Source: Burkholderia ambifaria AMMD (GTDB lineage Bacteria > Pseudomonadota > Gammaproteobacteria > Burkholderiales > Burkholderiaceae). Taken from it: a stretch of 64,000 bases of DNA. Positions 56,893 to 64,000 of this stretch are shown here, in pieces. Below the pieces are notes generated by a model. The model did not search any database and had not been told where the DNA came from. It was given only the letters and a program-made list of their open reading frames with translations. The DNA is taken from the NCBI RefSeq assembly GCF_000203915.1, contig NC_008390.1:1116001-1180000 (forward strand), given 5' to 3'. The position numbers were made by a program, and so were the translations under genes. Within the stretch, counting starts at the first letter, position 1. Each line of letters begins with the position of its first letter.

Positions 56893-59800
56893 CTACTCCC
56901 CAGCCACCGCCGGCCCGCCCGAATTGCCGCGGCGGTTGCGGCGCTTCTCGCCCCACACGCGCAGCCGGTCCATGTACAGATAGACGACCGGCGTCGTATA
57001 GAGCGTCAGCACCTGCGACATGATCAGGCCGCCGGCGATCGCGATCCCGAGCGGCGCGCGCAGCTCGGCGCCGTCGCCGTGGCCGAACGCGAGCGGCAGC
57101 GCGCCGAGGAGCGCCGCCATCGTCGTCATCATGATCGGCCGGAAGCGCAGCAGGCACGCCTCGTGGATCGCATCGTACGACGACTTGTTGCCGTTGCGCG
57201 TCTGGTCGATCGCGAAATCGACCATCATGATCGCGTTCTTCTTCACAATGCCGATCAGCAGGATCACGCCGATCAGCGCGATGATGCTGAATTCCGTCTT
57301 GAACAGCAGCAGCGCGAGCAGCGCGCCCACGCCGGCCGACGGCAGCGTCGACAGGATCGTGATCGGGTGGATGTAGCTCTCGTACAGGATCCCGAGCACG
57401 ATGTAGACGGCCAGCAGCGCCGCGAGGATCAGGATCGGCTGGTTGTTCAGCGATTGCTGGAACGCCTGCGCGGTGCCCTGGAAGCTGCCGACGATCGTCG
57501 GCGGCACGCCGATCTGCGCCATCGTCTGGTAGATCACCTGGGTCGCCTGCGACAGCGACACGCCCGGCGGCAGGTTGAACGAGATCGTCGTCGCGACGAA
57601 GAGGCCCTGGTGGTTGACCGACAACGGCGTCGTGCTCGGGCCGAAGGTCGCGATCGCGGACAGCGGGATCATCGTCGACTTCGACGTCGACACCGCCGCG
57701 CCCGACGACGCACTCGACTTGCCGCTCGACGCGATCGAGTTCAACGCTTGGTTGCGCGCGGAATCGGACGCGATCGCCGCGGCGCTGGTGGCGGCCGTGC
57801 CGGCGCTCGACGTGCCGGCCGAGGTCGCGACGAAGGTGCCGGCCGCCGCGTTGGTCGACTGCGAGCCGTTCGCGCTGCCGCCCGACGTGCTGATCCACAC
57901 TTCGTTCAGCATTTGCGGGCTCTGCCAGTATTTCGGCGCGACTTCCATCACGACGTGGTACTGGTTCAGCGGGTTGTAGATCGTCGAGACCTGGCGCTGG
58001 CCGAACGCGTCGTACAGCGTGTTGTCGATCTGCGCGGGCTTGATGCCGAGCCGCGCGGCGGTCGCGCGGTCGATCGTCACCATCGCCTCGAGGCCGCCTT
58101 GCTGCTGGTCGGAGTTGACGTCGGTCAGCTCTGAGCGCTTCTGCAGCGCCTCGGTCAGCAGCGGCCCCCACTTGTACAGGTCGGCGCTCGAATCGCCGAG
58201 CAGCGTGAACTGGTATTGCGCGTTGCTCTGCCGGCCGCCGACGCGGATGTCCTGCGCCGCCTGCAGGAACGTGCTCGCGCCGGCGACATCCGCCAGCGGC
58301 CTGCGCAGTTGCTGGATCACCTGGTCGGCCGACAGCTTGCGCTCGGTGCGATCCTTCAGCGTGACGAACATGAAGCCCGAATTGGTCTGCGTGCCGCCGG
58401 TAAAGCCCGCGGCGCTCTGCACGTTCGGGTTGCTCTGCACGATCCGCATCATCTCGGTGAACTTCTGCTTCATCGCCTGGAACGACGTGGACTGGTCGGC
58501 CCGAATGCCGCCGATCATCAGCCCGGTGTCCTGCTGCGGAAAGAAGCCCTTCGGCACGATGATGTACAGATAGACATTCAGCCCGATCGTCGCGAACAGG
58601 ATCAGCAGGACCAGCAGCGGGCGGCGCAGCGCCCACGACAGCGAGCGCTCGTAGCCGCGCTGCATCCGCGTGAAGAACCGCTCCAGGAACCGGCCGAGGC
58701 GGCCTTCCTCGTGCGCGTCGTGCGGCTCGCGCAGCAGCCGCGCGCACATCATCGGCGTGACCGTCAGCGACACCGCGAGCGATACCGCGATCGCGAGCGA
58801 CAGCGTCAGCGCGAATTCGCGGAACAGGCGCCCGACGATGCCGCCCATCAGCAGGATCGGCAGGAACACCGCGACGAGCGAGATGCTCATCGACAGCACC
58901 GTGAAGCCGACCTCGCGCGCGCCGTCGAACGCGGCCTGCAGCCGCGGCTTGCCGTTCTCGATGTGACGCGTGATGTTCTCGAGCACGACGATCGCATCGT
59001 CGACCACGAAGCCGGTCGCGACGATCAGCGCCATCAGCGACAGATTGTCGATCGAGAAGCCGAGCAGGTACATCGCGCCGAACGTGCCGATGATCGAGAT
59101 CGGCACCGCGACGCTCGGAATCAGCGTCGCGCGCCAGTTGCGCAGAAACAGGAACACGACCATCACGACCAGGCTGATCGCGATCAGCAGCGTGTGCTCG
59201 GTGTCCTTCAGCGACGCGCGGATCGTCGTCGAACGGTCGAGCACCGGCGTCACCGTGATGTCGGCCGGCAGCGACGCGGTGAGCTGCGGCAGCGCCGTGC
59301 GCACGCGATCGATCGTCTCGATGATGTTCGCGCCGGGCGAGCGGTAGAGGATCACGAGCACCGCGCGCTTGCCGTTCGACAGGCCGAGGTTGCGCAGGTC
59401 CTCGACCGAGTCGACGACCTCGGACAGGTCGGACAGCCGCACGGCCGCGCCGTTGCGGTACGCGACGACCAGGTCGCTGTACTGCGACGCATGCGACGCC
59501 TGGTCGTTCGTATAGAGCTGGTAGTGCTTCGGGCCGAATTCGATCGCGCCCTTCGGGCTGTTCGCGTTCGCGGACGCGAGCGCGGCCCGCACGTCCTCGA
59601 GGCCGATTCCGTAGTGGAACAGCGCATGCGGTTCGAGCTCGACGCGCACGGCCGGATTCGCGGAACCGCTCACCGACACCTGGCCGATCCCGTCGATCTG
59701 CGACAGCGACTGCTGCAGCACCGTCGACGCGGCGTCGTACAGCTTCGCGGGCGACGAAGTCTCCGACGTCAGCGACACGATCATGATCGGCGAGTCGGCC

Positions 59801-60201
59801 GGGTTGACCTTGCGGTACGTCGGGTTGCTCTTCAGCGAGGCGGGCAGGTCGGCGCGCGCCGCGTTGATCGCGGCCTGCACGTCGCGCGCGGCGCCGTCGA
59901 TGTCGCGGTTCAGCCCGAACTGCAGGATGATCCGCGCGTTGCCGACCGTGCTGGTCGACGTCATCTCGCTGACGTCGGCGATCGAGCCCAGGTGCCGCTC
60001 GAGCGGGCTCGTCACGCTGGTCGCGACGGTCTCGGGGCTCGCGCCGGGCAGCGACGCCTGCACCGAGATGGTCGGGAAGTCGACCTGCGGCAGCGGCGAC
60101 ACCGGCAGCTTGATGAACGCGAACAGGCCGGCGAGCGCGACGCCGAGCGCGAGCAGCGTCGTCGCGACGGGGCGGGTGATGAAGGGGCGCGACAGGTTCA
60201 T
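56893..60201 (-). CDS. mdtC: RND efflux permease, MdtC type, with extra insertion
   Basis: A 1102-residue proton-driven inner-membrane transporter of the HAE1 class with twelve helices and two large periplasmic loops. It starts [28 protein letters not shown] and has the proton-relay region in [16 protein letters not shown]. It is about 75 residues longer than MdtC of E. coli; the excess is a Ser/Ala/Thr-rich segment at about residues 770-845, just before PLSAIATFG. It is the last gene of mdtABC and starts three bases after mdtB. MdtB and MdtC form a heterotrimer that exports drugs, bile salts or metals. Confidence 0.93.
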   Translation of the reverse strand: MNLSRPFITRPVATTLLALGVALAGLFAFIKLPVSPLPQVDFPTISVQASLPGASPETVATSVTSPLERHLGSIADVSEMTSTSTVGNARIILQFGLNRDIDGAARDVQAAINAARADLPASLKSNPTYRKVNPADSPIMIVSLTSETSSPAKLYDAASTVLQQSLSQIDGIGQVSVSGSANPAVRVELEPHALFHYGIGLEDVRAALASANANSPKGAIEFGPKHYQLYTNDQASHASQYSDLVVAYRNGAAVRLSDLSEVVDSVEDLRNLGLSNGKRAVLVILYRSPGANIIETIDRVRTALPQLTASLPADITVTPVLDRSTTIRASLKDTEHTLLIAISLVVMVVFLFLRNWRATLIPSVAVPISIIGTFGAMYLLGFSIDNLSLMALIVATGFVVDDAIVVLENITRHIENGKPRLQAAFDGAREVGFTVLSMSISLVAVFLPILLMGGIVGRLFREFALTLSLAIAVSLAVSLTVTPMMCARLLREPHDAHEEGRLGRFLERFFTRMQRGYERSLSWALRRPLLVLLILFATIGLNVYLYIIVPKGFFPQQDTGLMIGGIRADQSTSFQAMKQKFTEMMRIVQSNPNVQSAAGFTGGTQTNSGFMFVTLKDRTERKLSADQVIQQLRRPLADVAGASTFLQAAQDIRVGGRQSNAQYQFTLLGDSSADLYKWGPLLTEALQKRSELTDVNSDQQQGGLEAMVTIDRATAARLGIKPAQIDNTLYDAFGQRQVSTIYNPLNQYHVVMEVAPKYWQSPQMLNEVWISTSGGSANGSQSTNAAAGTFVATSAGTSSAGTAATSAAAIASDSARNQALNSIASSGKSSASSGAAVSTSKSTMIPLSAIATFGPSTTPLSVNHQGLFVATTISFNLPPGVSLSQATQVIYQTMAQIGVPPTIVGSFQGTAQAFQQSLNNQPILILAALLAVYIVLGILYESYIHPITILSTLPSAGVGALLALLLFKTEFSIIALIGVILLIGIVKKNAIMMVDFAIDQTRNGNKSSYDAIHEACLLRFRPIMMTTMAALLGALPLAFGHGDGAELRAPLGIAIAGGLIMSQVLTLYTTPVVYLYMDRLRVWGEKRRNRRGNSGGPAVAGE

Positions 60202-60204
60202 TGC

Positions 60205-63200
60205 TTACACATCCGTGCGCTTGCCGGCGTCGGCGCCGGGGCCGTACCGCTCGAACCAGCCGCGCGCGCGGCGCGCGAGGCTGTCGAAGCCGAGATAGAT
60301 CACCGGCGTCGTGAACAGCGTCAGCACCTGCGACACGATCAGGCCGCCGGCGATCGCGATCCCGAGCGGCTGGCGCAGCTCGGAGCCGGCGCCCGCGCCG
60401 ACGATCAGTGGCACCGCGCCGAGCAGCGCGGCGAGCGTCGTCATCAGGATCGGCCGGAAGCGCAGCAGGCACGCCTGGTAGATCGCCTCGCGCGGCGGCT
60501 TGCCCTCGACCCGTTCGGCCTCGAGCGCGAAGTCGATCATCATGATCGCGTTCTTCTTCACGATGCCGATCAGCAGCACGATCCCGATGATCCCGATGAT
60601 GTCGAGGTCGTGCCCGGTGATCATCAGCGCGAGCAGCGCGCCGACGCCGGCCGACGGCAGCGTCGACAGAATCGTGATCGGGTGGATGTAGCTCTCGTAC
60701 AGCACGCCGAGCACGATGTACATCGTGATGACCGCCGCGAGGATCAGGAACAGCTGGTTCGACAGCGACGCCTGGAACGCGAGCGCCGCGCCCTGGAAGC
60801 GCGTCTGGAACGAGCCGGGCAGGCCGATGTCCTTCTCGGCCGCGCCGATCGCCTTCACGGCCTCGCCGAGCGACGCGCCCGGGGCGAGGTTGAACGAGAT
60901 CGTCGTCGACGGGAACTGCGACAGGTGCGCGATCAGCAGCGGCGACGGCCGTTCATGGAACGACGCGATCGACGACAGCGGCACCTGGCCGCCGCCGGCG
61001 GACGGCAGGTAGATGTCGTTCAGCGATTCGGCGTAATGCTGCTCCTTCGGCTCCGACTCGAGAATCACGCGGTACTGGTTCGACTGCGTGAAGATCGTCG
61101 ACACGATGCGCTGGCCGAACGCGTCGTACAGCGCGTTGTCGACGGTCGCCGGCGTGATGCCGAAGCGCGCGGCGCTGGCGCGGTCGATCTCGATGTACAC
61201 CGACTGGCCGTTGCTCTGCAGGTCGGTCGCGACGTCGGCGAGCGACGGCTCCTTCTGCAGCCGCGTGACGAGCTTCGGCACCCAGGTCGCGAACTCGTCG
61301 GGGTTCGGGCTCGTCAGCATGAACTGGTACTGCGTCGGGCTCACGGTCGAGTCGATCGTCAGATCCTGCACCGACTGCATGAACAGCGTGATGCCGGTCA
61401 CGTTCGCGACGCGCTGCTGCAGGTCGCGGATGATCTGCGCGGACGACTCGGAGCGGTGGTCGCGCGCCTTCAGGTTGATCAGCATCCGGCCGCTGTTCAG
61501 CGTGATGTTGCTGCCGTCGACGCCGATGAACGACGTGAGGCTTTCGACGTTCGGATCCTTCAGGATCTCGGCCGCGAGCGCCTGCTGACGTTCGGCCATC
61601 GCGCCGTAGGAAATCGACTGCGGCGCCTGGGTGATCGCCTGGATCACGCCGGTATCCTGCGCGGGGAAGAAGCCCTTCGGTATGTACACGTAGAGCAGGG
61701 CGGTCAGCGCGAGCGTGAGCAGCGCGACGACGAGCGTCGAGCCCTGGCGGTTCAGCACCCATTCGAGCGCGACCCCGTAGCGCGCGATCACCGCATCGAT
61801 CACGCGGTGCACGCGCGCCTCGAAGCGGTGGCTTTCCGGCGGCGGCGAATGGCGCAGCAGCTTCGCGCACATCATCGGCACGAGCGTGAGCGACACGATT
61901 GCCGAGATGACGATCGTCACCGCGAGCGTGATCGCGAATTCGTGGAACAGGCGGCCGACCACGTCGCCCATGAACAGCAGCGGGATCAGCACCGCGATCA
62001 GCGACACCGTCAGCGAGATGATCGTGAAGCCGATCTGCCTCGACCCCTTCAGCGCGGCCTCGAGGCCGGTGTGGCCTTCCTCGACGTAGCGTGCGATGTT
62101 CTCGATCATCACGATCGCGTCGTCGACGACGAAGCCGGTCGCGATGGTGAGCGCCATCAGCGACAGGTTGTTCAGCGAGAAGCCGGCCATGTACATCACC
62201 GCGAGCGTGCCGATCAGCGACAGCGGCACCGACAGGCTCGGGATGATCGTCGCGTAGACGTTCGCGAGGAACAGGTACATCACCAGCACGACCAGCACGA
62301 CCGCGAGCAGCAGCTCGAACTGCACGTCGCGCACGGCGGCGCGGATCATCGTCGTGCGGTCGGTGACGACCTGCACGTCGAGCGCCGCGGGCAGCGTTTC
62401 CTGCAGCTTCGGCAGCTGCGCCTTGATCGCGTCGACGGTCGCGATCACGTTCGCGCCCGGCTGGCGCTGCACGTTCAGGATGATCGCCGGCTCCGCGTTC
62501 ACCCATGCGCCGAGCTTGGTGTTCTCCGAGCCGGCGACCACCTTCGCGACGTCGGTCAGCATCACCGGGCGGCCGCTCTTGTACGCGACGACCGCGGAGT
62601 TGTACTGGTCGGCGCTGGTGAGCTGGTCGTTGGCGTTGATCGTGTACGCGCGCGTCGGGCCGTCGAAGTTGCCCTTCGGCGTGTTCACGTTCAGGTTCGA
62701 GATCGTCGTGCGCAGGTCGTCGAGGTTCATCCCGTACTGCGCGAGCGCGGTCGGGTTCGCCTGGATCCGCACGGCCGGCCGGTTGCCGCCCGACAGGCTG
62801 ACGAGGCCGACGCCGGCGATCTGCGAGATCTTCATCGCGAGGCGCGTATCGGTCAGGTCCTGCACCTGCGTGAGCGGCAAGGTTTTCGACGTGATGGCGA
62901 GCGTCAGCACCGGCGCGTCGGCCGGGTTGACCTTCGCGTAGATCGGCGGGGCCGGGAGGTCGGACGGCAGCAGGTTGCCGGCCGCGTTGATCGCGGCCTG
63001 GACTTCCTGCTCGGCGATGTCGAGCGGCAGGTCGAGCGAGAACTGCAGCGTGATCACCGACGCGCCGGCCGAGCTTTGCGACGACATCTGGTTCAGCGAC
63101 GGCATCTGCCCGAATTGCCGCTCGAGCGGCGCGGTGACCGACGACGTCATCACCTCCGGGCTCGCGCCCGGATAGAAGGTCTGGACCTGGATCGTCGGGT

Positions 63201-63324
63201 AGTCGACTTCCGGCAGCGCGGCGAGCGGCAGGAAGCGCAGCGCGACGAGGCCGGCCAGCATGATCGCCGCCATCAGGAGGGCGGTGCCGACCGGCCGGAG
63301 AATGAAGAGGCGGGATGGATTCAT
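60205..63324 (-). CDS. mdtB: RND efflux permease, MdtB type
   Basis: A 1039-residue transporter of the same class with twelve helices. It begins [42 protein letters not shown]. Its relay region is [16 protein letters not shown], and the second-half motif is [14 protein letters not shown]. The length is ordinary and lacks the insertion seen in its partner. It lies 15 bases behind mdtA and three before mdtC, so all three should be cotranscribed. Confidence 0.94.
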   Translation of the reverse strand: MNPSRLFILRPVGTALLMAAIMLAGLVALRFLPLAALPEVDYPTIQVQTFYPGASPEVMTSSVTAPLERQFGQMPSLNQMSSQSSAGASVITLQFSLDLPLDIAEQEVQAAINAAGNLLPSDLPAPPIYAKVNPADAPVLTLAITSKTLPLTQVQDLTDTRLAMKISQIAGVGLVSLSGGNRPAVRIQANPTALAQYGMNLDDLRTTISNLNVNTPKGNFDGPTRAYTINANDQLTSADQYNSAVVAYKSGRPVMLTDVAKVVAGSENTKLGAWVNAEPAIILNVQRQPGANVIATVDAIKAQLPKLQETLPAALDVQVVTDRTTMIRAAVRDVQFELLLAVVLVVLVMYLFLANVYATIIPSLSVPLSLIGTLAVMYMAGFSLNNLSLMALTIATGFVVDDAIVMIENIARYVEEGHTGLEAALKGSRQIGFTIISLTVSLIAVLIPLLFMGDVVGRLFHEFAITLAVTIVISAIVSLTLVPMMCAKLLRHSPPPESHRFEARVHRVIDAVIARYGVALEWVLNRQGSTLVVALLTLALTALLYVYIPKGFFPAQDTGVIQAITQAPQSISYGAMAERQQALAAEILKDPNVESLTSFIGVDGSNITLNSGRMLINLKARDHRSESSAQIIRDLQQRVANVTGITLFMQSVQDLTIDSTVSPTQYQFMLTSPNPDEFATWVPKLVTRLQKEPSLADVATDLQSNGQSVYIEIDRASAARFGITPATVDNALYDAFGQRIVSTIFTQSNQYRVILESEPKEQHYAESLNDIYLPSAGGGQVPLSSIASFHERPSPLLIAHLSQFPSTTISFNLAPGASLGEAVKAIGAAEKDIGLPGSFQTRFQGAALAFQASLSNQLFLILAAVITMYIVLGVLYESYIHPITILSTLPSAGVGALLALMITGHDLDIIGIIGIVLLIGIVKKNAIMMIDFALEAERVEGKPPREAIYQACLLRFRPILMTTLAALLGAVPLIVGAGAGSELRQPLGIAIAGGLIVSQVLTLFTTPVIYLGFDSLARRARGWFERYGPGADAGKRTDV

Positions 63325-63339
63325 CGAGCGGCCCGCGCG

Positions 63340-64000
63340 TTACTGGGCCGCGGGGGCCGCGGCCTGCGACGCGCCGTGCTTGTGTCCGCCGCGGTGGCCG
63401 GCCGCACCCGATGCGCCCGAAGCACCCGATGCACCCGATGCACCGGACGCCGCGCCGGCGCGGTGCGCGCCCGACGCGCCTTTGGGCTTGTCGGCCGGGA
63501 TCGTGATCTTCGCGCCTTCGCGCAAGCGGTCGGAGCCGTCGGTGACCACGCGCTCGCCGAGCGCGACGCCGCTGACGATGCTGGTGCGTTCGCCGTCGAC
63601 CGGGCCGATCGTGACCTTGCGCACCGTCACCGTGTTGTCGGGTTTGACGATGTACACGAACTGGCCGATCGAGCCCGTGAGCACGGCGGCCGTCGGCACG
63701 ATCGTCGCATTGCGCAGCACGTCGACGAGCAGGCGCGTGTTCACGAACTGATTCGGGAACAGCAGGCCTTCCTTGTTATCGAACGTCGCGCGCAGCTTGA
63801 CCGTGCCGGTGCTCGTGTCGATCTGGTTGTCGAGCGTTTCGAGCGAGCCCGTCTCGAGCGGCACCGTGTTGTTGCGGTTGTACGCGGTGACCGACAGCTT
63901 CTTGCCCGCGTTCACCTGCTTGAGGATCTGCGACAGGTTGTCTTCCGACGTCGTGAAGATCACGCTCATCGGCTGCATCTGCGTGATCACGACGATCCCG
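63340..64000 (-). CDS. mdtA: RND periplasmic adaptor subunit, MdtA type (5' part outside the window)
   Basis: The last ~220 residues of a membrane-fusion protein; the start lies beyond position 64000. The beta-barrel part reads TQMQPMSVIFTTSEDNLSQIL, followed by LRATFDNKEGLLFPNQFVNTRLLVD and the membrane-proximal domain ending in GERVVTDGSDRLREGAKI. It links the MdtBC permease to an outer-membrane channel. The C-terminus is unusual: a run of Gly-Ala-Ser / Ala-Ser-Gly units, then a His-containing GHRGGHKHG and an Ala-Pro end. The repeats come from a 9-bp DNA repeat (63404-63448). Confidence 0.92.
   Translation of the reverse strand, partial: GIVVITQMQPMSVIFTTSEDNLSQILKQVNAGKKLSVTAYNRNNTVPLETGSLETLDNQIDTSTGTVKLRATFDNKEGLLFPNQFVNTRLLVDVLRNATIVPTAAVLTGSIGQFVYIVKPDNTVTVRKVTIGPVDGERTSIVSGVALGERVVTDGSDRLREGAKITIPADKPKGASGAHRAGAASGASGASGASGASGAAGHRGGHKHGASQAAAPAAQ
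63404..63448. repeat. 9-bp tandem repeat inside mdtA
   Basis: Five units of GCACCCGAT or close variants follow one another and encode the Ser-Gly-Ala repeats of the MdtA tail on the minus strand. In-frame copy changes would lengthen or shorten the tail without breaking the gene. Confidence 0.8.

Noticed and set aside
52316..60472. Very long minus-strand reading frames opposite the Mo-hydroxylase genes (52316-55471) and in another frame of mdtC (56861-60472)
   Set aside because: They are Arg/Pro/Ala/His-rich frames that exist because stops are rare in GC-rich coding DNA. The overlapping frames encode well-conserved proteins.

Overview
The base composition (about two thirds G+C), gene order and gene families point to a beta-proteobacterium of the genus Burkholderia, most likely the B. 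cepacia complex. Supporting markers are extended-hopanoid genes hpnIJKL, a succinyltransferase-type arginine catabolic operon with an AraC-type ArgR, otsBA, a Burkholderia-style porin and a MdtABC-type RND pump. This assignment comes from family recognition and not from a database comparison. No rRNA, tRNA or CRISPR array was found.

Layout. 59-1101: ParD-like antitoxin fused by a one-base overlap to a second methionine aminopeptidase. 1242-5748: free-Met-sulfoxide reductase, a LysR/pirin divergent pair, an ElaA acetyltransferase, then CtaG-like, PCuAC and Sco proteins for copper delivery to cytochrome oxidase. 6652-13907: trehalose synthesis (otsBA), an ABC exporter, a GT4 glycosyltransferase and two membrane proteins. 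14128-16602: glucarate dehydratase divergent from a FadR-type GntR regulator with a palindrome on the promoter. 16812-23883: an orphan LivK-type binding protein, Tat-exported phospholipase C, pyridoxal kinase, an alpha/beta hydrolase and an LLM oxidoreductase. 24528-29893: hpnI-hpnJ-hpnK-hpnL and a BamE-like lipoprotein.

30166-44355 is an arginine island. The HisQ-HisM-HisP transporter is followed by argR, then (after a foreign insert) the full astC-aruF-aruG-astD-astB-astE operon and the binding protein gene argT. Nearly identical TGTCGC-N8-AA type boxes lie upstream of astC and argT, with a weaker one upstream of hisQ. This suggests one ArgR regulon for uptake and conversion of arginine to glutamate plus succinate.

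The most striking object is the insert between argR and astC (33462-35777). It is a low-G+C, three-gene, translationally coupled cassette on the minus strand: a PAAR-tip protein, a Tae4-family cell-wall amidase effector, and a small three-helix membrane protein in the immunity position. Two copies of a roughly 210-bp repeat in inverted orientation bracket it. It looks like a portable type VI secretion effector module with an immunity protein unlike the usual periplasmic Tai4.

44452-64000: an HDOD protein and a PAS-GGDEF-EAL protein (degenerate GGDEF, intact EAL) in one operon; a peroxiredoxin; an SDR protein; a NYN-LOTUS RNA-processing-type protein with a long charged tail and an 11-unit 9-bp tandem repeat just past its stop codon; a VOC protein; a two-subunit molybdenum hydroxylase; a porin; an AraC regulator; and mdtC, mdtB and the 3' part of mdtA, which runs off the window.
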